Source: Variovorax guangxiensis
Lineage (GTDB): Bacteria; Pseudomonadota; Gammaproteobacteria; Burkholderiales; Burkholderiaceae_C
Direction of reading: 5' to 3'
Length of the DNA stretch: 64,000 nt
NCBI RefSeq assembly: GCF_003952165.1
Contig: NZ_RXFT01000013.1
Coordinates: 62,001-126,000 of the forward strand
Part shown: piece by piece, positions 25,699 through 34,820 of the stretch
How the letters are laid out: each line of letters opens with the position of its first letter
How positions within the stretch are numbered: position 1 is the stretch's first letter
Notes under the pieces: model-generated
Told to the model about the DNA's origin: nothing
The model's input: only the letters and a program-made list of their open reading frames with translations
Databases searched by the model: none
Translations under genes and position numbers: made by a program

Positions 25699-27507
25699 TC
25701 AAGAGGAAGTCTTTTCCACCCGGCCAGCCTTGAAGCTCGCCCAGTATTCCCGTATTACCGCCTTCAGCGTGCGCATGCCCTCGGGGTCGCCCTGCCACAG
25801 CGCGGAGAAGTACGCCCGGGTCTGCGCCAGCGAGACGTCCGGCGGCAATGGCGGAACCGCCGCATCGGTCACCATCTCGAGCAGCACGGGCCTGTCGGCC
25901 GCGAAGGCCGCGTCCCATGCGTCGCCGATGGCTTCGGGCGTGTCCACGCGGATGCCTTCCAGTCCCAGCATCCGGGCGAAGCTCGCATAGGGAAAGTCGG
26001 GCAGCTCCTGCGATGCCTCGAACTTCGGATCGCCGCCCAGCACGCGCTGCTCCCAGCTCACGAGATTCAGGTCGCGATTGTTCAGCACCATCACCACGAG
26101 CCGCGGATCGATCCAGTCGCGCCACAGCCGCGCGATGGTGACGAGGCCGTTGATCCCGTTCATCTGCATTGCGCCGTCGCCCAGCAGGGCGACCACCGGC
26201 CGTTCGGGGTGAACGTGCTTCGACGCGATCGCGTACGGAATGGCAGGCCCCATGGTCGCCAGCCCGCCGGAGAGGCTGGCCTTCATGCCGCGGCGCAGCT
26301 TCACGTCGCGCGCATACCAGTTGGCGGCCGAGCCGCTGTCGCAGGTGATCACCGCGAAGTCGGGCAGGCGTGGCGAGAGTTCCCAGAACACCCGCTGCGG
26401 ATTGACCGAAGACGCCGGCACATGGGCGCGCGCCTCGAGCACACGCCACCAGTGCGCGACCTGACTCTCAAGGGCTTCGCGCCACGAGGTGTCCTCCTTC
26501 TGAGCAAGCAGCGGCAGCAGGGCCGCCAGCGTGGCGCGACTGTCGCCCGCGAGGCCCAGCTCGACTGGATAGCGCAGGCCCAGCGCGCGTGCGTCGGTGT
26601 CGATCTGCACGCAGAGCGCCTGTCCCTCTTCAGGCAGGAACTCTGCATACGGAAAGGAAGAGCCCACGATCAGCAGCGTGTCGCACTCTTCCATCATCCA
26701 CGAGCTGGGCCGCGTGCCGAGCACGCCGATGGCGCCCGTCACGAAGGAAAGATCGTCGGGCACCGCGGCCTTGCCGAGCAGTGCCTTGGCAATGCCCGCG
26801 CCCAGCCGTTCGGCCACAGCGATGAGTTCGTCGCCCGCATGCAGCGCACCCGCGCCGGCGAGGATCGCCACCTTGCGCCCGGCGTTCAGGATGTCCGCCG
26901 CGTACTGCAGCGCATCGGGCGGCGGCACCACCGACTGCGCCGTGGTGCCGATGCCGCTGTGCACCGTGCCGTGCTCGCGCGGCGGCACCGGCACGGCGGG
27001 AAGCTCCTGCACGTCGTTCGGGAAGATCACGCAGGTCACGGTGCGGCGGTCGCGCGCGATGCGCATCGCGCGGTCGATCAGGTGGCGCACCTGCTCGGCG
27101 CTGGTGGCCATCTGCACGAACTCGTGGGCCACGTCCTTGAAGAGCGAGACGAGGTCCACCTCCTGCTGGTAGTCGCCGCCCAGCGCGCTGCGCTTCTGCT
27201 GGCCGACCAGCGCCACCACCGGCTGGTGGTCGAGCTTCGCGTCGTAGAGGCCGTTGAGCAGGTGGATGGCGCCGGGCCCCGATGTCGCGAGACACACGCC
27301 CACCTCGCCCGAGAACTTGGCGTGCGCGCAGGCCATGAACGCGGCCAGCTCCTCGTGGCGGGCCTGCACGAACTCGATGGCGTCGCCCGCGCGGTCGAGC
27401 GCGCCCACGATGCCGTTGATGCCATCGCCCGGATAGCCGTAGATGCGGCGAACGCCCCATTCGTGCATGCGCTCGACGACGAAGTCGCCGACTGTCTTTG
27501 ATGCCAT
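25699..27507 (-). CDS. Thiamine pyrophosphate-dependent enzyme, pyruvate oxidase/acetolactate synthase type
   Basis: A 602-aa ThDP enzyme with the usual three domains: the Pyr domain (5-165) with catalytic E52 in A-R-H-E-E, a central domain (200-330), and the PP domain (380-545) with G-D-G-A-M-Q-M-N-G-I-N and N-N-R-D-L-N-L-V diphosphate/Mg2+ ligands. No clear transmembrane or membrane-anchoring peptide is seen. Relatives act on pyruvate (PoxB-like) or other 2-oxo acids, or ligate them. It is followed after 13 bp upstream-wise by the SDR gene on the same strand, suggesting an operon. The substrate is not predictable. Confidence 0.85.
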   Translation of the reverse strand: MASKTVGDFVVERMHEWGVRRIYGYPGDGINGIVGALDRAGDAIEFVQARHEELAAFMACAHAKFSGEVGVCLATSGPGAIHLLNGLYDAKLDHQPVVALVGQQKRSALGGDYQQEVDLVSLFKDVAHEFVQMATSAEQVRHLIDRAMRIARDRRTVTCVIFPNDVQELPAVPVPPREHGTVHSGIGTTAQSVVPPPDALQYAADILNAGRKVAILAGAGALHAGDELIAVAERLGAGIAKALLGKAAVPDDLSFVTGAIGVLGTRPSSWMMEECDTLLIVGSSFPYAEFLPEEGQALCVQIDTDARALGLRYPVELGLAGDSRATLAALLPLLAQKEDTSWREALESQVAHWWRVLEARAHVPASSVNPQRVFWELSPRLPDFAVITCDSGSAANWYARDVKLRRGMKASLSGGLATMGPAIPYAIASKHVHPERPVVALLGDGAMQMNGINGLVTIARLWRDWIDPRLVVMVLNNRDLNLVSWEQRVLGGDPKFEASQELPDFPYASFARMLGLEGIRVDTPEAIGDAWDAAFAADRPVLLEMVTDAAVPPLPPDVSLAQTRAYFSALWQGDPEGMRTLKAVIREYWASFKAGRVEKTSS

Positions 27508-27520
27508 GGCGTGCCGCTCC

Positions 27521-28285
27521 TCAGCCCATGTCGGGCTGGCCGTTGGAGGCCATCAGCCCGCCGTCCACCGGCATCGCGATGCCCGAGACGAAGCTCGCGT
27601 CGTCGCTCGCCAGGAAGGCGACCACGGCCGCGATCTCCGAAGGATCGGCGCCGCGCCCCAGCGGAATGCGTTCGGCGAACTTCGCCATCAGCGCGCTGTC
27701 GTCCTTCATGTCCTGCGTCATGGGCGTGAAGGTGAGGCTGGGGCACACCGCGTTCACGCGCACGCCGTCCTTGCCGTGGTCGAGCGCAAGGGCCTTGGTG
27801 AAGTTGACGATGGCGCCCTTAGACGCGTTGTAGAAGCCCATCGCCCAGTCGCCGCCCAAGCCCGAAACCGAGGCCGTGTTGACGATGCAGCCCTTGCTGC
27901 GCACCAGGTGCGGCATGGCCGCCCGGCAGCCGTGGAACACGCCGCCGGCGTTGACGGCCATGATCCTGTTCCAGTCTTCCAGCGGCGGCTGCGTGACCGT
28001 GCCTTCGACCGCGATGCCAGCATTGTTGAAAAGCACGTGCAGCGCGCCGAAGCGTTCGACCGTTGCGTCCACCAGCGCCTGCACCTGGCCGAAGCTGGAA
28101 ACGTCGGCCACCTTCACCAGCGTGCGTTCTTCCGGCAGATCGCGCGCCACGCGCTGCAGCTTGGCGAGCGTGTCGCCCGCGAGCACCACGCTCGCGCCCT
28201 CCTGCGAAAAGCGGCGCGCCGTGGCTTCGCCGATGCCGCTGCCTGCGCCGGTCACGATGACGACGCGATCCTTGAAACGTTGCAT
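27521..28285 (-). CDS. Short-chain dehydrogenase/reductase (SDR) family oxidoreductase
   Basis: A 254-aa classical SDR. The cofactor motif T-G-A-G-S-G-I-G lies at 12-19, followed by N-N-A-G at about 89-92. The catalytic set is S (T-A-S-V-S-G), Y and K in F-Y-N-A-S-K. The C-terminus has P-V-D-G-G. It reduces a ketone or oxidises an alcohol with NAD(P)H in the cytoplasm. It is transcribed just before the ThDP enzyme gene; the two could make and then reduce an acyloin, but this is speculation. Confidence 0.88.
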   Translation of the reverse strand: MQRFKDRVVIVTGAGSGIGEATARRFSQEGASVVLAGDTLAKLQRVARDLPEERTLVKVADVSSFGQVQALVDATVERFGALHVLFNNAGIAVEGTVTQPPLEDWNRIMAVNAGGVFHGCRAAMPHLVRSKGCIVNTASVSGLGGDWAMGFYNASKGAIVNFTKALALDHGKDGVRVNAVCPSLTFTPMTQDMKDDSALMAKFAERIPLGRGADPSEIAAVVAFLASDDASFVSGIAMPVDGGLMASNGQPDMG

Positions 28286-28470
28286 ATCGTCCTCTCGATC
28301 ATCAGGGTCGGGTGGGTGAAGGAAACGCGCTTCCTGAATCTCCGAATCCTTCGGGAACGTTGACGATCACGCTGTGCGCGCCGCGTAGGAGATCGACGTG
28401 CGTGATTGGCAGTCCCGGTCTTCCGCGGCAACGGGGCGCAACAACCCTGTGCGTGTGGATGCGCGCGCAG

Positions 28471-28869
28471 CTAGGAGCCGTCCGTATGCACGAAGCAGAG
28501 CTTGTTTCCCTCTGGGTCGCGGCAGTAGGCTGCGTAGAAGTCCGGCGCGTAGCGCGCCCGCAGGCTGGGGGCGCCTTCATCGTGCCCGCCGTGGGCGAGG
28601 GCGGCTGCCCACATCGCGTCCACCGTGCCGCGTCGATCGGCCAGGAAGCTGACCTGCGTGCCGTTGCCGACGCCGGCTTCCAGGCCATCGAACGGGCGAT
28701 TGATCACGAACTGCGGCCAGCGCCGCCCCGGCCGTCGCCAGTAGAGGCCGGCAGGTCCGATGTTCTCCAGTGCCACCACCCGCTCGAGCCCGAGGTGCGC
28801 AAGCACCTGGTCATAGAAGGCGCACATGAGGGGCAGGTTCCGGGCGCCGAGCTGGATGTGCGCGTACAT
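28471..28869 (-). CDS. VOC-superfamily protein (glyoxalase-like fold, probably not metal-dependent in the usual way)
   Basis: A 132-aa protein with a single VOC-type double module. It starts Y-A-H-I-Q-L-G-A-R-N-L and has R-D-P-E-G-N-K-L near the end. The Glu that normally follows G-N-x-x-E is replaced (K-L-C-F-V-H), so a complete metal triad is not evident. Its function is unknown; such proteins bind small toxic compounds or act as isomerases. It stands alone between the SDR gene and the interrupted PRC-barrel gene on the same strand. Confidence 0.72.
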   Translation of the reverse strand: MYAHIQLGARNLPLMCAFYDQVLAHLGLERVVALENIGPAGLYWRRPGRRWPQFVINRPFDGLEAGVGNGTQVSFLADRRGTVDAMWAAALAHGGHDEGAPSLRARYAPDFYAAYCRDPEGNKLCFVHTDGS

Positions 28870-28905
28870 GGGCTTTCAAGGACCTGCCGAGGGGGGCACC
28901 CGGAC

Positions 28906-29244
28906 TCAGAGGCCGTAGTACTTGTTGATGCTCGCGGTGTAGCTTTCGTCGTAGTCGGGAATGCTGTTGTCCGCGTAGCGGGGCGCGCCTTCGAGCGTCT
29001 CCTTCTGAAGGGGAACCACGTAGCCTTCCTGTGCGGTGTCGTACTTCAGCATGCTCCAGGGGATGGGATAGCGATCCTTGCCCATGCCGAGGAAGCCGCC
29101 GAACTCGAGCACGGCGTAACGCACCTACCCCGAGAGCTTGTCGATCATGAGGTCGTCGATGCTGCCGAGCTTTTCGCCCGCGGCGTTGTAGACGGTGGTT
29201 CCTTCCACCCGGTCGGACGAGATGACGTTTGTGACCATGGCCAT
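28906..29244 (-). pseudogene. PRC-barrel domain protein interrupted by an in-frame amber codon
   Basis: Reading from the ATG at 29244, which has AAGGAGA six bases before it, the frame encodes V-T-N-V-I-S-S-D-R-V-E-G-T-T-V-Y and continues as a PRC-barrel (L-G-S-I-D-D-L-M-I-D-K-L-S-G). Codon 40 (29125-29127) is TAG. The same frame then continues with V-R-Y-A-V-L-E-F-G-G-F-L-G-M-G and ends naturally at 28906, for a total of 112 codons. No frameshift is needed; replacing TAG by a Lys or Gln codon restores a normal PRC-barrel protein of the stress-associated type. It is a pseudogene, a suppressed gene, or a sequencing error. Partial use of a GTG at 29124 cannot be excluded. Confidence 0.85.
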
Positions 29245-29528
29245 GACTTTCTCCTTGCCGACGCATCTGGGAGACGCCGACGCTCGCTTCAAAGCCCAGG
29301 CCACTGGTCTCCCTCCGATCGGCGGCGCGTCTCATCGGGAATGCTCGGGTCGGGGTGTAGGACTACTTGCCCACGATGGCCCACGATGCTCCGGCAGCCC
29401 GGCCCTCGCGGTTCCTCCTACAGGTGCGAGCGCAGCCCACCGACGAACCGCGAGGCGCGGCCTGCCTAATTTCGCACCAACGAAGTCCTTTCTGATCTTT
29501 CCCTTCCTTCGCTTCATTTCATATTTCC

Positions 29529-30542
29529 ATGTACGACCAGCCCTCCGACGACGACTTGCGGCACCTGCAGCTTCGGCACGGCAGCCGCCTGGCGCTCAGG
29601 CACCTTGTCGAGGCAGGGCTCGACGTGCTGCCCATGCCGGGCGCCGGCCAGACACTCGCGCGCTGGCGCGTGCTGGCGGAAGTGGCGGCCCACGATCTCT
29701 CGCTGGTCAAGCTCTTCGAAGGCCATACGGATGCGCTCGCGATCCAGGCCGAACTCGGTGGTGGGCTGTCCGCATCCGAAGGAGCGCGATGGGCGACCTG
29801 GTGTGCCGAGCCGCCGGATGCCCGGGTGATCGCCGAGGAGGAAAGAGGCACGGCCATCCGGTTGAGCGGCATCAAGGCCTGGTGCTCCGGCGCCGCCAGC
29901 GTCACGCACGCGGTCGTGAGCTGCTGGAACCGCGACGGCGAGCCCTGCCTTGCCGCCGTCGCCATGGACCAGCCCGGGGTTCGCGTCACGGACGAGGGAT
30001 GGCACGCGGTCGGCATGGCGGACAGCGCCAGCGTGGACGTCCGCTTCGACCAGGCGGCGGCCACTGCGATCGGCCGCCCCGGCGACTACACGCGGCGCCC
30101 CGGCTTCTGGCAGGGCGGTGCGGGCATCGCCGCGTGCTGGTTCGGCGGCGCCCTGGGCATCGCCCGGGCGGCTCGCGGGCTCATGGGCAAGGCGCCGGAC
30201 CCGCACCGGCTCGCGCATCTAGGCGCCATCGACGCGGCATTGACGCCCGCGGCCGCGCTGCTGCGCGAGGCGGCCGCGTGGATCGACCGGCATCCGCGCG
30301 ACGACGCCAGGCAGGTCGCCCTGCGCGCCCGCCTTGCCGTGGAGCAGGCCGCCAACGAGGTCATGCGCCATGCGGGCAGGGCGCTGGGCGCGGGCCCGCT
30401 GTGCCGCGACCGGGCCTTCGCCCGGGCGATGGCCGACCTGCCGGTGTTTCTTCGCCAGAGCCACGCCGAACGCGATCTCGCCGCCCTGGGCATGCTCGCC
30501 GCGCAAGACGTCGGAAAGGAGCCTTCTTCATGGATGCTGTAG
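29529..30542 (+). CDS. Acyl-CoA dehydrogenase-like flavoprotein, short form
   Basis: A 337-aa protein with acyl-CoA-dehydrogenase-like middle and C-terminal domains: I-K-A-W-C-S-G-A-A-S is the flavin-contact beta region, and the last 130 residues are helical. It is about 40 residues shorter than typical members, mainly at the N-terminus, and it has no clear Shine-Dalgarno before the ATG. It is first in a tight four-gene run, its stop overlapping the PIG-L start by 13 bp. Its context is a sugar-modification cluster rather than fatty acid oxidation, so it may desaturate or oxidise an acyl or amide group on the product. Confidence 0.75.
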   Translation: MYDQPSDDDLRHLQLRHGSRLALRHLVEAGLDVLPMPGAGQTLARWRVLAEVAAHDLSLVKLFEGHTDALAIQAELGGGLSASEGARWATWCAEPPDARVIAEEERGTAIRLSGIKAWCSGAASVTHAVVSCWNRDGEPCLAAVAMDQPGVRVTDEGWHAVGMADSASVDVRFDQAAATAIGRPGDYTRRPGFWQGGAGIAACWFGGALGIARAARGLMGKAPDPHRLAHLGAIDAALTPAAALLREAAAWIDRHPRDDARQVALRARLAVEQAANEVMRHAGRALGAGPLCRDRAFARAMADLPVFLRQSHAERDLAALGMLAAQDVGKEPSSWML

Positions 30543-31288
30543 CCCGTCCCGCCATCCGCGGAGAAGGCACGGCCGAGGCCGAATGGAACGGCTGGCCGGT
30601 TCTGGCCGCGTTGCCCCGCATCGATGCGCGCACGCTGGTTCCGCGAAACGCGCGCGCGGTGGTGGTGGCTCCGCATCCCGACGACGAAGTGCTCTCGGTG
30701 GGCGGGCTGCTTGCACAACTGGCGGATGCCGGCGCGCGGATCGAAGTCATCGCGGTGACCGACGGCGCGGCAAGCCACGGCGGCTCGACGGAGTGGCCTG
30801 TCGAGCGGCTGGCGAAGGAGCGCCCGCTCGAATCCCGGCTCGCGCTCGAGCGCCTTGGGCTGCCTGTCGAACCCGTGCGGCTGGGCCTGCCCGATGGCGG
30901 CCTGGCGGCCGTACGCGGCACGCTGGCTGCACGGCTCGTATCGCTGCTGCGGCCGCGCGACGTGGTGTTCACGACCTGGCGCCGCGACGGCCATCCCGAT
31001 CACGAAGCCACGGGCCAGGCCTGCGCGCTCGCCTGCGCTGCTGCCGGTGCGAGGCTGGCGGAGGTGCCCGTCTGGGGTTGGCACTGGTCGCACCCCGGCG
31101 ACACGCGCATGCCCTGGCGGCACGCGGTCCGCATCGACCTGGACGAAGAAGCCATGAGGCGCAAGCGCGCCGCGGTGCAGGCATTCACGAGCCAGCTGCG
31201 GCGCGATGCATCCACCGGCGCCGGCCCCGTGCTGCGCGCCACCACCGTCGCGCGGGCGCGGCGTCCCTACGAGGTGGTGTTCCTGTGA
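30530..31288 (+). CDS. PIG-L / LmbE family N-deacetylase
   Basis: A 252-aa zinc-dependent deacetylase-fold protein. The metal motif A-P-H-P-D-D-E spans 48-53 and H-P-D-H lies near residue 155. Members remove acetyl groups from N-acetylglucosamine-type sugars (GlcNAc-PI, mycothiol and bacillithiol precursors) or cleave amide conjugates. AAAGGAG lies nine bases before the ATG at 30530. It overlaps both neighbours (13 bp and 3 bp), which implies co-translation. With the adjacent glycosyltransferase and NodS-like methyltransferase it suggests assembly of a modified amino sugar. Confidence 0.87.
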   Translation: MDAVARPAIRGEGTAEAEWNGWPVLAALPRIDARTLVPRNARAVVVAPHPDDEVLSVGGLLAQLADAGARIEVIAVTDGAASHGGSTEWPVERLAKERPLESRLALERLGLPVEPVRLGLPDGGLAAVRGTLAARLVSLLRPRDVVFTTWRRDGHPDHEATGQACALACAAAGARLAEVPVWGWHWSHPGDTRMPWRHAVRIDLDEEAMRRKRAAVQAFTSQLRRDASTGAGPVLRATTVARARRPYEVVFL

Positions 31289-31890
31289 GCGGCGGGCGCA
31301 GGTCTTACTTCGACGCGCTCTATGCAGGCAGCGAGGACCCCTACGCAGTGCGCCATCGCTGGTACGAGATCCGCAAGCGCGCGGTGCTGCTGGCCGCGTT
31401 GCCCCGGCCCCGGTATGGGCGTGCCTACGAGCCCGGCTGCGGCACCGGTGAACTCACGCAGGCGCTGTCGCAGCGCTGCGACCACGTGCTGGCGAGCGAC
31501 TTCTCGCCGCATGCGCTGGAGATTGCCCGCAGGCGCACCGGTTCGCTCGCCAACGTACGCCTGGAGCGGCACGCCTTGCCCGCGGAGTGGCCGCGCGATG
31601 CAGGCGGCTTCGACCTGATCGTCCTGAGCGAGCTGGGCTACTTCCTCGAGCGCGACGAAATGCGGCGCGTGGCCGGATGCTGCGGCGAATCGCTCGACGC
31701 GGACGGCACGCTGGTCGCCTGCGACTGGCGCGCGGATTTCGCGCAGCGCAGTCTGTCCACGCACGAAGTGCATGCGGCGCTTTCTGCGCTCGGCCTGCCG
31801 CGCCTCGTGTTCCATGAGGAAGACGACTTCGTGCTGCAGGTGTGGGCACGCGATGGCCGCTCGGTGGCCGAACGGGAGGGCATCCGGTGA
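31285..31890 (+). CDS. SAM-dependent methyltransferase, NodS-like
   Basis: A 201-aa class I methyltransferase. The N-terminal pattern Y-F-D-A-L-Y-A with D-P-Y and W-Y-E-I-R-K resembles NodS, the N-methyltransferase of rhizobial Nod factors. SAM motif I is Y-E-P-G-C-G-T-G-E-L at 48-57, followed by an acidic A-S-D-F-S-P. It uses a GTG start at 31285 that overlaps the PIG-L stop (GTGA). NodS acts on a free amino group after deacetylation, so its position behind a deacetylase is suggestive. No nod box or NodC-length synthase is present. Confidence 0.83.
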   Translation: MSGGRRSYFDALYAGSEDPYAVRHRWYEIRKRAVLLAALPRPRYGRAYEPGCGTGELTQALSQRCDHVLASDFSPHALEIARRRTGSLANVRLERHALPAEWPRDAGGFDLIVLSELGYFLERDEMRRVAGCCGESLDADGTLVACDWRADFAQRSLSTHEVHAALSALGLPRLVFHEEDDFVLQVWARDGRSVAEREGIR

Positions 31891-32621
31891 TCGGCGTCGT
31901 CATTCCCGCGCACAACGAAGGCGAACGCATCGGCGCGTCGCTGGCATCGGTCCTGCGCGCGGCGGCCCATCCTGGGTTGGCTGGCGAGCCGGTGGAGGTT
32001 CTCGTCGTGCTCGACAGTTGCAGCGACGCGACCGCAGCCGTGGCCGAGCGTCACGGCGTTGCGCGCATCGCCATCGAGGCCCGCAACGTGGGCCTCGCCC
32101 GCGCTACCGGCGCCGGGCTCTTCGTCGATGCCGGAGCCCGCTGGCTCGCGTTCACCGACGCCGATACCGAGGTCTCGCCGGACTGGCTGGTCAGGCAGCT
32201 GGCCGAGAACGCCGACGCGGTCTGCGGCTCGGTCGGCGTCGACGACTGGAGCGCGCACGGAACAGACGGCCACCTGCTGCAGGAGCACTTCTCGCGCGCT
32301 TACGTCGATGCCGACGGACACAGGCACGTGCACGGCGCCAACCTCGGCGTTTCGGCCGATGCCTATCGCCGTGCGGGCGGCTTCGAGCCACTGGCTTGCG
32401 GCGAGGACGTGATGCTGGTGCGGGCCCTGCAGGCCAGCGGTGCCCGCATCGCCTGGAGCGCGCAGCCGCGGGTGACGACCAGCGCCAGGACCGATGCGCG
32501 GGCACGCGGCGGCTTCGGCGACGCGTTGCTTGCGATGGTCGGGAATCTCGCCGGCGCGGTGAATGCGCGGGAGGGTTCTCGAAGTCCTCCCGCGATGCAG
32601 GAGGCCCCGGGTCAGGCTTGA
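31887..32621 (+). CDS. Family 2 glycosyltransferase
   Basis: A 244-aa GT-A fold glycosyltransferase without transmembrane segments. It begins V-V-I-P-A-H-N-E-G-E (nucleotide-sugar site) and has the D-A-D metal motif at 91-93 (F-T-D-A-D-T-E). A G-G-F-E segment with the following E-D corresponds to the acceptor/catalytic region. It starts with GTG at 31887, overlapping the methyltransferase stop (GTGA). It would join an activated sugar to an unknown acceptor; being soluble it differs from the membrane NodC-type synthases. It is the last gene of the module. Confidence 0.87.
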   Translation: MIGVVIPAHNEGERIGASLASVLRAAAHPGLAGEPVEVLVVLDSCSDATAAVAERHGVARIAIEARNVGLARATGAGLFVDAGARWLAFTDADTEVSPDWLVRQLAENADAVCGSVGVDDWSAHGTDGHLLQEHFSRAYVDADGHRHVHGANLGVSADAYRRAGGFEPLACGEDVMLVRALQASGARIAWSAQPRVTTSARTDARARGGFGDALLAMVGNLAGAVNAREGSRSPPAMQEAPGQA

Positions 32622-32659
32622 CGCCGGTGATCCGCGCCCGGCTGGCGCGTGCGCAAGTT

Positions 32660-34609
32660 TCAGACGCTCAGGTGCGCCGCCGGCCGCAGCAGGTGCATGA
32701 GGATGTCGGCCAGCCGATCGACGTCCACCGGCTTGGTCAGGTGGCTGTGGAAGCCGGCCTCGTAGCTGGTCTCGCGGTCGCTGGCCTGTCCATAGCCCGT
32801 CACGGCGATCGCCGTGGGCGGATCGACCAGCTCGGCGCGCAGCCGCCGAACCACGGCGTGGCCGTCGAGGTCGGGCATGCCGATGTCGATCAGCATCACG
32901 TCGGGCCGCAGTTCCTTCGCCGCCTCGACGGCGGCGAGTCCGCCGTGGACCACCTTGGTCGCGTAGCCGAGGGCCTCCACCAGCAGGGAGAGCGTTTCGG
33001 CCGCGTCCTTGTTGTCGTCGACCACCAGCACCAGCCTGTCTCCGGCCGACCGGGGCGTACCGCTGCCCGGCTCGGGCGGCGGCGATGCGGGCAGCTGCAC
33101 CAGGAACTCGCTGCCTTCGCCAGGCCGTCCGCTGGAGAACACGCTCACGCGGCCGCCATGCAGCGACACCAGCTGCTGCACCAGGCTCAGGCCAAGGCCG
33201 AGCCCGCCGCTGCTGTGCGAGGCGTCCTGCTCGCCCTGCACGAAGAGATCGAAGATCCTCTGCAGGTCCTGCGGATGCACGCCCACGCCGCTGTCGCGAA
33301 CGGCGATCTCCGCCTCGGGCAGGCCGGTGGCGGCATCGACCGCGCCGAGGCCCACCGCGACGCTCACCTGTCCGCCCACGGGCGTGAACTTGCAGGCGTT
33401 GTGCAGCAGGTTGCTCACCACCTGCACGATGCGCGCCCGGTCTCCGGTGATCCAGGGGTCCGCGGCGTCGACCCGCACGTCGAACTGCTGGTCCTTCTGC
33501 GCGGCCAGCACCCGCACCGCGTCGGCCGCGTCCTGCACCGCTTCGCGCAGCCGCACGGGCTTGGCCTCGAGCTGGATCTTTCCGCTGGTGATGCGGCCGA
33601 CATCGAGCAGGTCGTCGATCAGCCGCGTCATCTGCTTGAGCTGGCGATCGATGATGTCGCGGGTGCTGCGCAGCACCCGCGACTCGCTCTGTTCGCGCTT
33701 GAGCAACTCCACCGCGTTGGAGATCGGCGCGAGCGGGTTGCGCAGCTCGTGCCCGAGCATGGCCAGGAACGTGGTCATGCGCCGGCCCTCGTCCTCCAGC
33801 GCCGTGATGCGGCGCCGCTCGGTGAGGTCGCGCGTGACCTTGGCGAAGCCCTTGTGGCGGCCCGCCCGGTCGTAGACCGCGGTGATGACCACGCTGGCCC
33901 AGAAGCGGCTGCCGTCCTTGCGCACCCGCCAGCCTTCGTCCTCGAAGCGCCCGTCGCGCAGCGCGTTGCGGAGCTCTTCCGCCGGCCAGCCGCGCGCCGC
34001 GACTTCCGGCGGGTAGAACTTCGAGAAATGCTGGCCGATGATCTCCTCGGCGGCGTAGCCTTTCGTCTGTTGCGCGCCGAGGTTCCAGCTCGCCACGTGG
34101 CCGTCGGGGTCGAGCATGAAGATCGCGTAGTCCTTCACGCCCTCGACCATGAGGCGGAAGCGTTCCTCGCTCGCGCGCAGAAGCTCCTCCTGCTGGCGCC
34201 GCTCGGTGAAGTCGCGCGTGATCTGTGCGAAGCCGCGCAGCGCGCCGTTCGCATCGTCGAGCCGCGTGAGGGTGGTTTCCGCCCAGAAGCGGGTGGCGTC
34301 ATGGCGCACGAGCCAGCCTTCGCCGTGCGCCCGGCCGTTCTCGCGCGCCAGCTGCAGATCCCTGGCGGGCAAGCCCGTCTCGAGCGCCTCGGGCGGATGG
34401 AAGCGCGAGAAGTGCTGCCCCACGGCGCCACCGCGTTCGCAGCCGCACAGCACCTGGGCCGCCGGATTGCAGTCGACGATCACGCCGTCCGGATCGAGCA
34501 GGAAGACTGCGTGGTCCCGGAGCGCTTCCACCATCAGGCGGAAATCGGCGTCGGCCAGCGTCAGGGGCGAGAGCGCCGCGGGCGAGCGAGGTGGCGGATC
34601 AGCGGCCAT
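32660..34609 (-). CDS. Hybrid sensor histidine kinase (PAS-PAS-HisKA-HATPase-REC)
   Basis: A 649-aa cytoplasmic hybrid kinase with no transmembrane segments. Two PAS domains span about 20-140 and 145-268. The HisKA domain has phosphorylatable H287 in L-G-H-E-L-R-N-P-L. The HATPase domain (about 395-510) has N-L-L-H-N-A-C-K-F and G-L-G-L-G-L-S. The C-terminal receiver (about 528-645) has V-V-D-D-N, M-L-I-D-I-G-M-P and L-T-K-P. The signal is unknown and likely a soluble ligand or redox/oxygen state. It lies 211 bp downstream of acr3 on the same strand and is convergent with the glycosyltransferase. No partner regulator is adjacent. Confidence 0.88.
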   Translation of the reverse strand: MAADPPPRSPAALSPLTLADADFRLMVEALRDHAVFLLDPDGVIVDCNPAAQVLCGCERGGAVGQHFSRFHPPEALETGLPARDLQLARENGRAHGEGWLVRHDATRFWAETTLTRLDDANGALRGFAQITRDFTERRQQEELLRASEERFRLMVEGVKDYAIFMLDPDGHVASWNLGAQQTKGYAAEEIIGQHFSKFYPPEVAARGWPAEELRNALRDGRFEDEGWRVRKDGSRFWASVVITAVYDRAGRHKGFAKVTRDLTERRRITALEDEGRRMTTFLAMLGHELRNPLAPISNAVELLKREQSESRVLRSTRDIIDRQLKQMTRLIDDLLDVGRITSGKIQLEAKPVRLREAVQDAADAVRVLAAQKDQQFDVRVDAADPWITGDRARIVQVVSNLLHNACKFTPVGGQVSVAVGLGAVDAATGLPEAEIAVRDSGVGVHPQDLQRIFDLFVQGEQDASHSSGGLGLGLSLVQQLVSLHGGRVSVFSSGRPGEGSEFLVQLPASPPPEPGSGTPRSAGDRLVLVVDDNKDAAETLSLLVEALGYATKVVHGGLAAVEAAKELRPDVMLIDIGMPDLDGHAVVRRLRAELVDPPTAIAVTGYGQASDRETSYEAGFHSHLTKPVDVDRLADILMHLLRPAAHLSV

Positions 34610-34820
34610 GGGGTCTGGCCTCTGCGGCGGTTCTGCCGGGTGTCACGGGAGTCTTGTGGGGCATGACGGAAAAATGTAGCAAAGCGGGCGTGGCGCGCTT
34701 GTCGGGGTTTTTCCCGCGCTGCTGTGGCACATGCAAGAAGAGGCGAATCGGCAACGGTCGGGTTGACTCGCCGCAAGTCGCGGTGTGCGAAGCCGCCGCC
34801 GCCGGCCCCGCCCGTACGCT

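Noticed and set aside
28906..29124. The C-terminal PRC-barrel half as an independent 72-aa gene from a GTG
   Set aside because: It lacks half of the barrel and has no ribosome site; it is better explained as the remainder of the interrupted gene.
29245..29528. The 284-bp gap before the acyl-CoA-dehydrogenase-like gene
   Set aside because: No convincing promoter, gene or structured RNA could be identified in it.
31772..34666. A 964-codon plus-strand frame over the hybrid kinase gene
   Set aside because: Antisense to clear PAS, HisKA and REC domains, with low-complexity composition.
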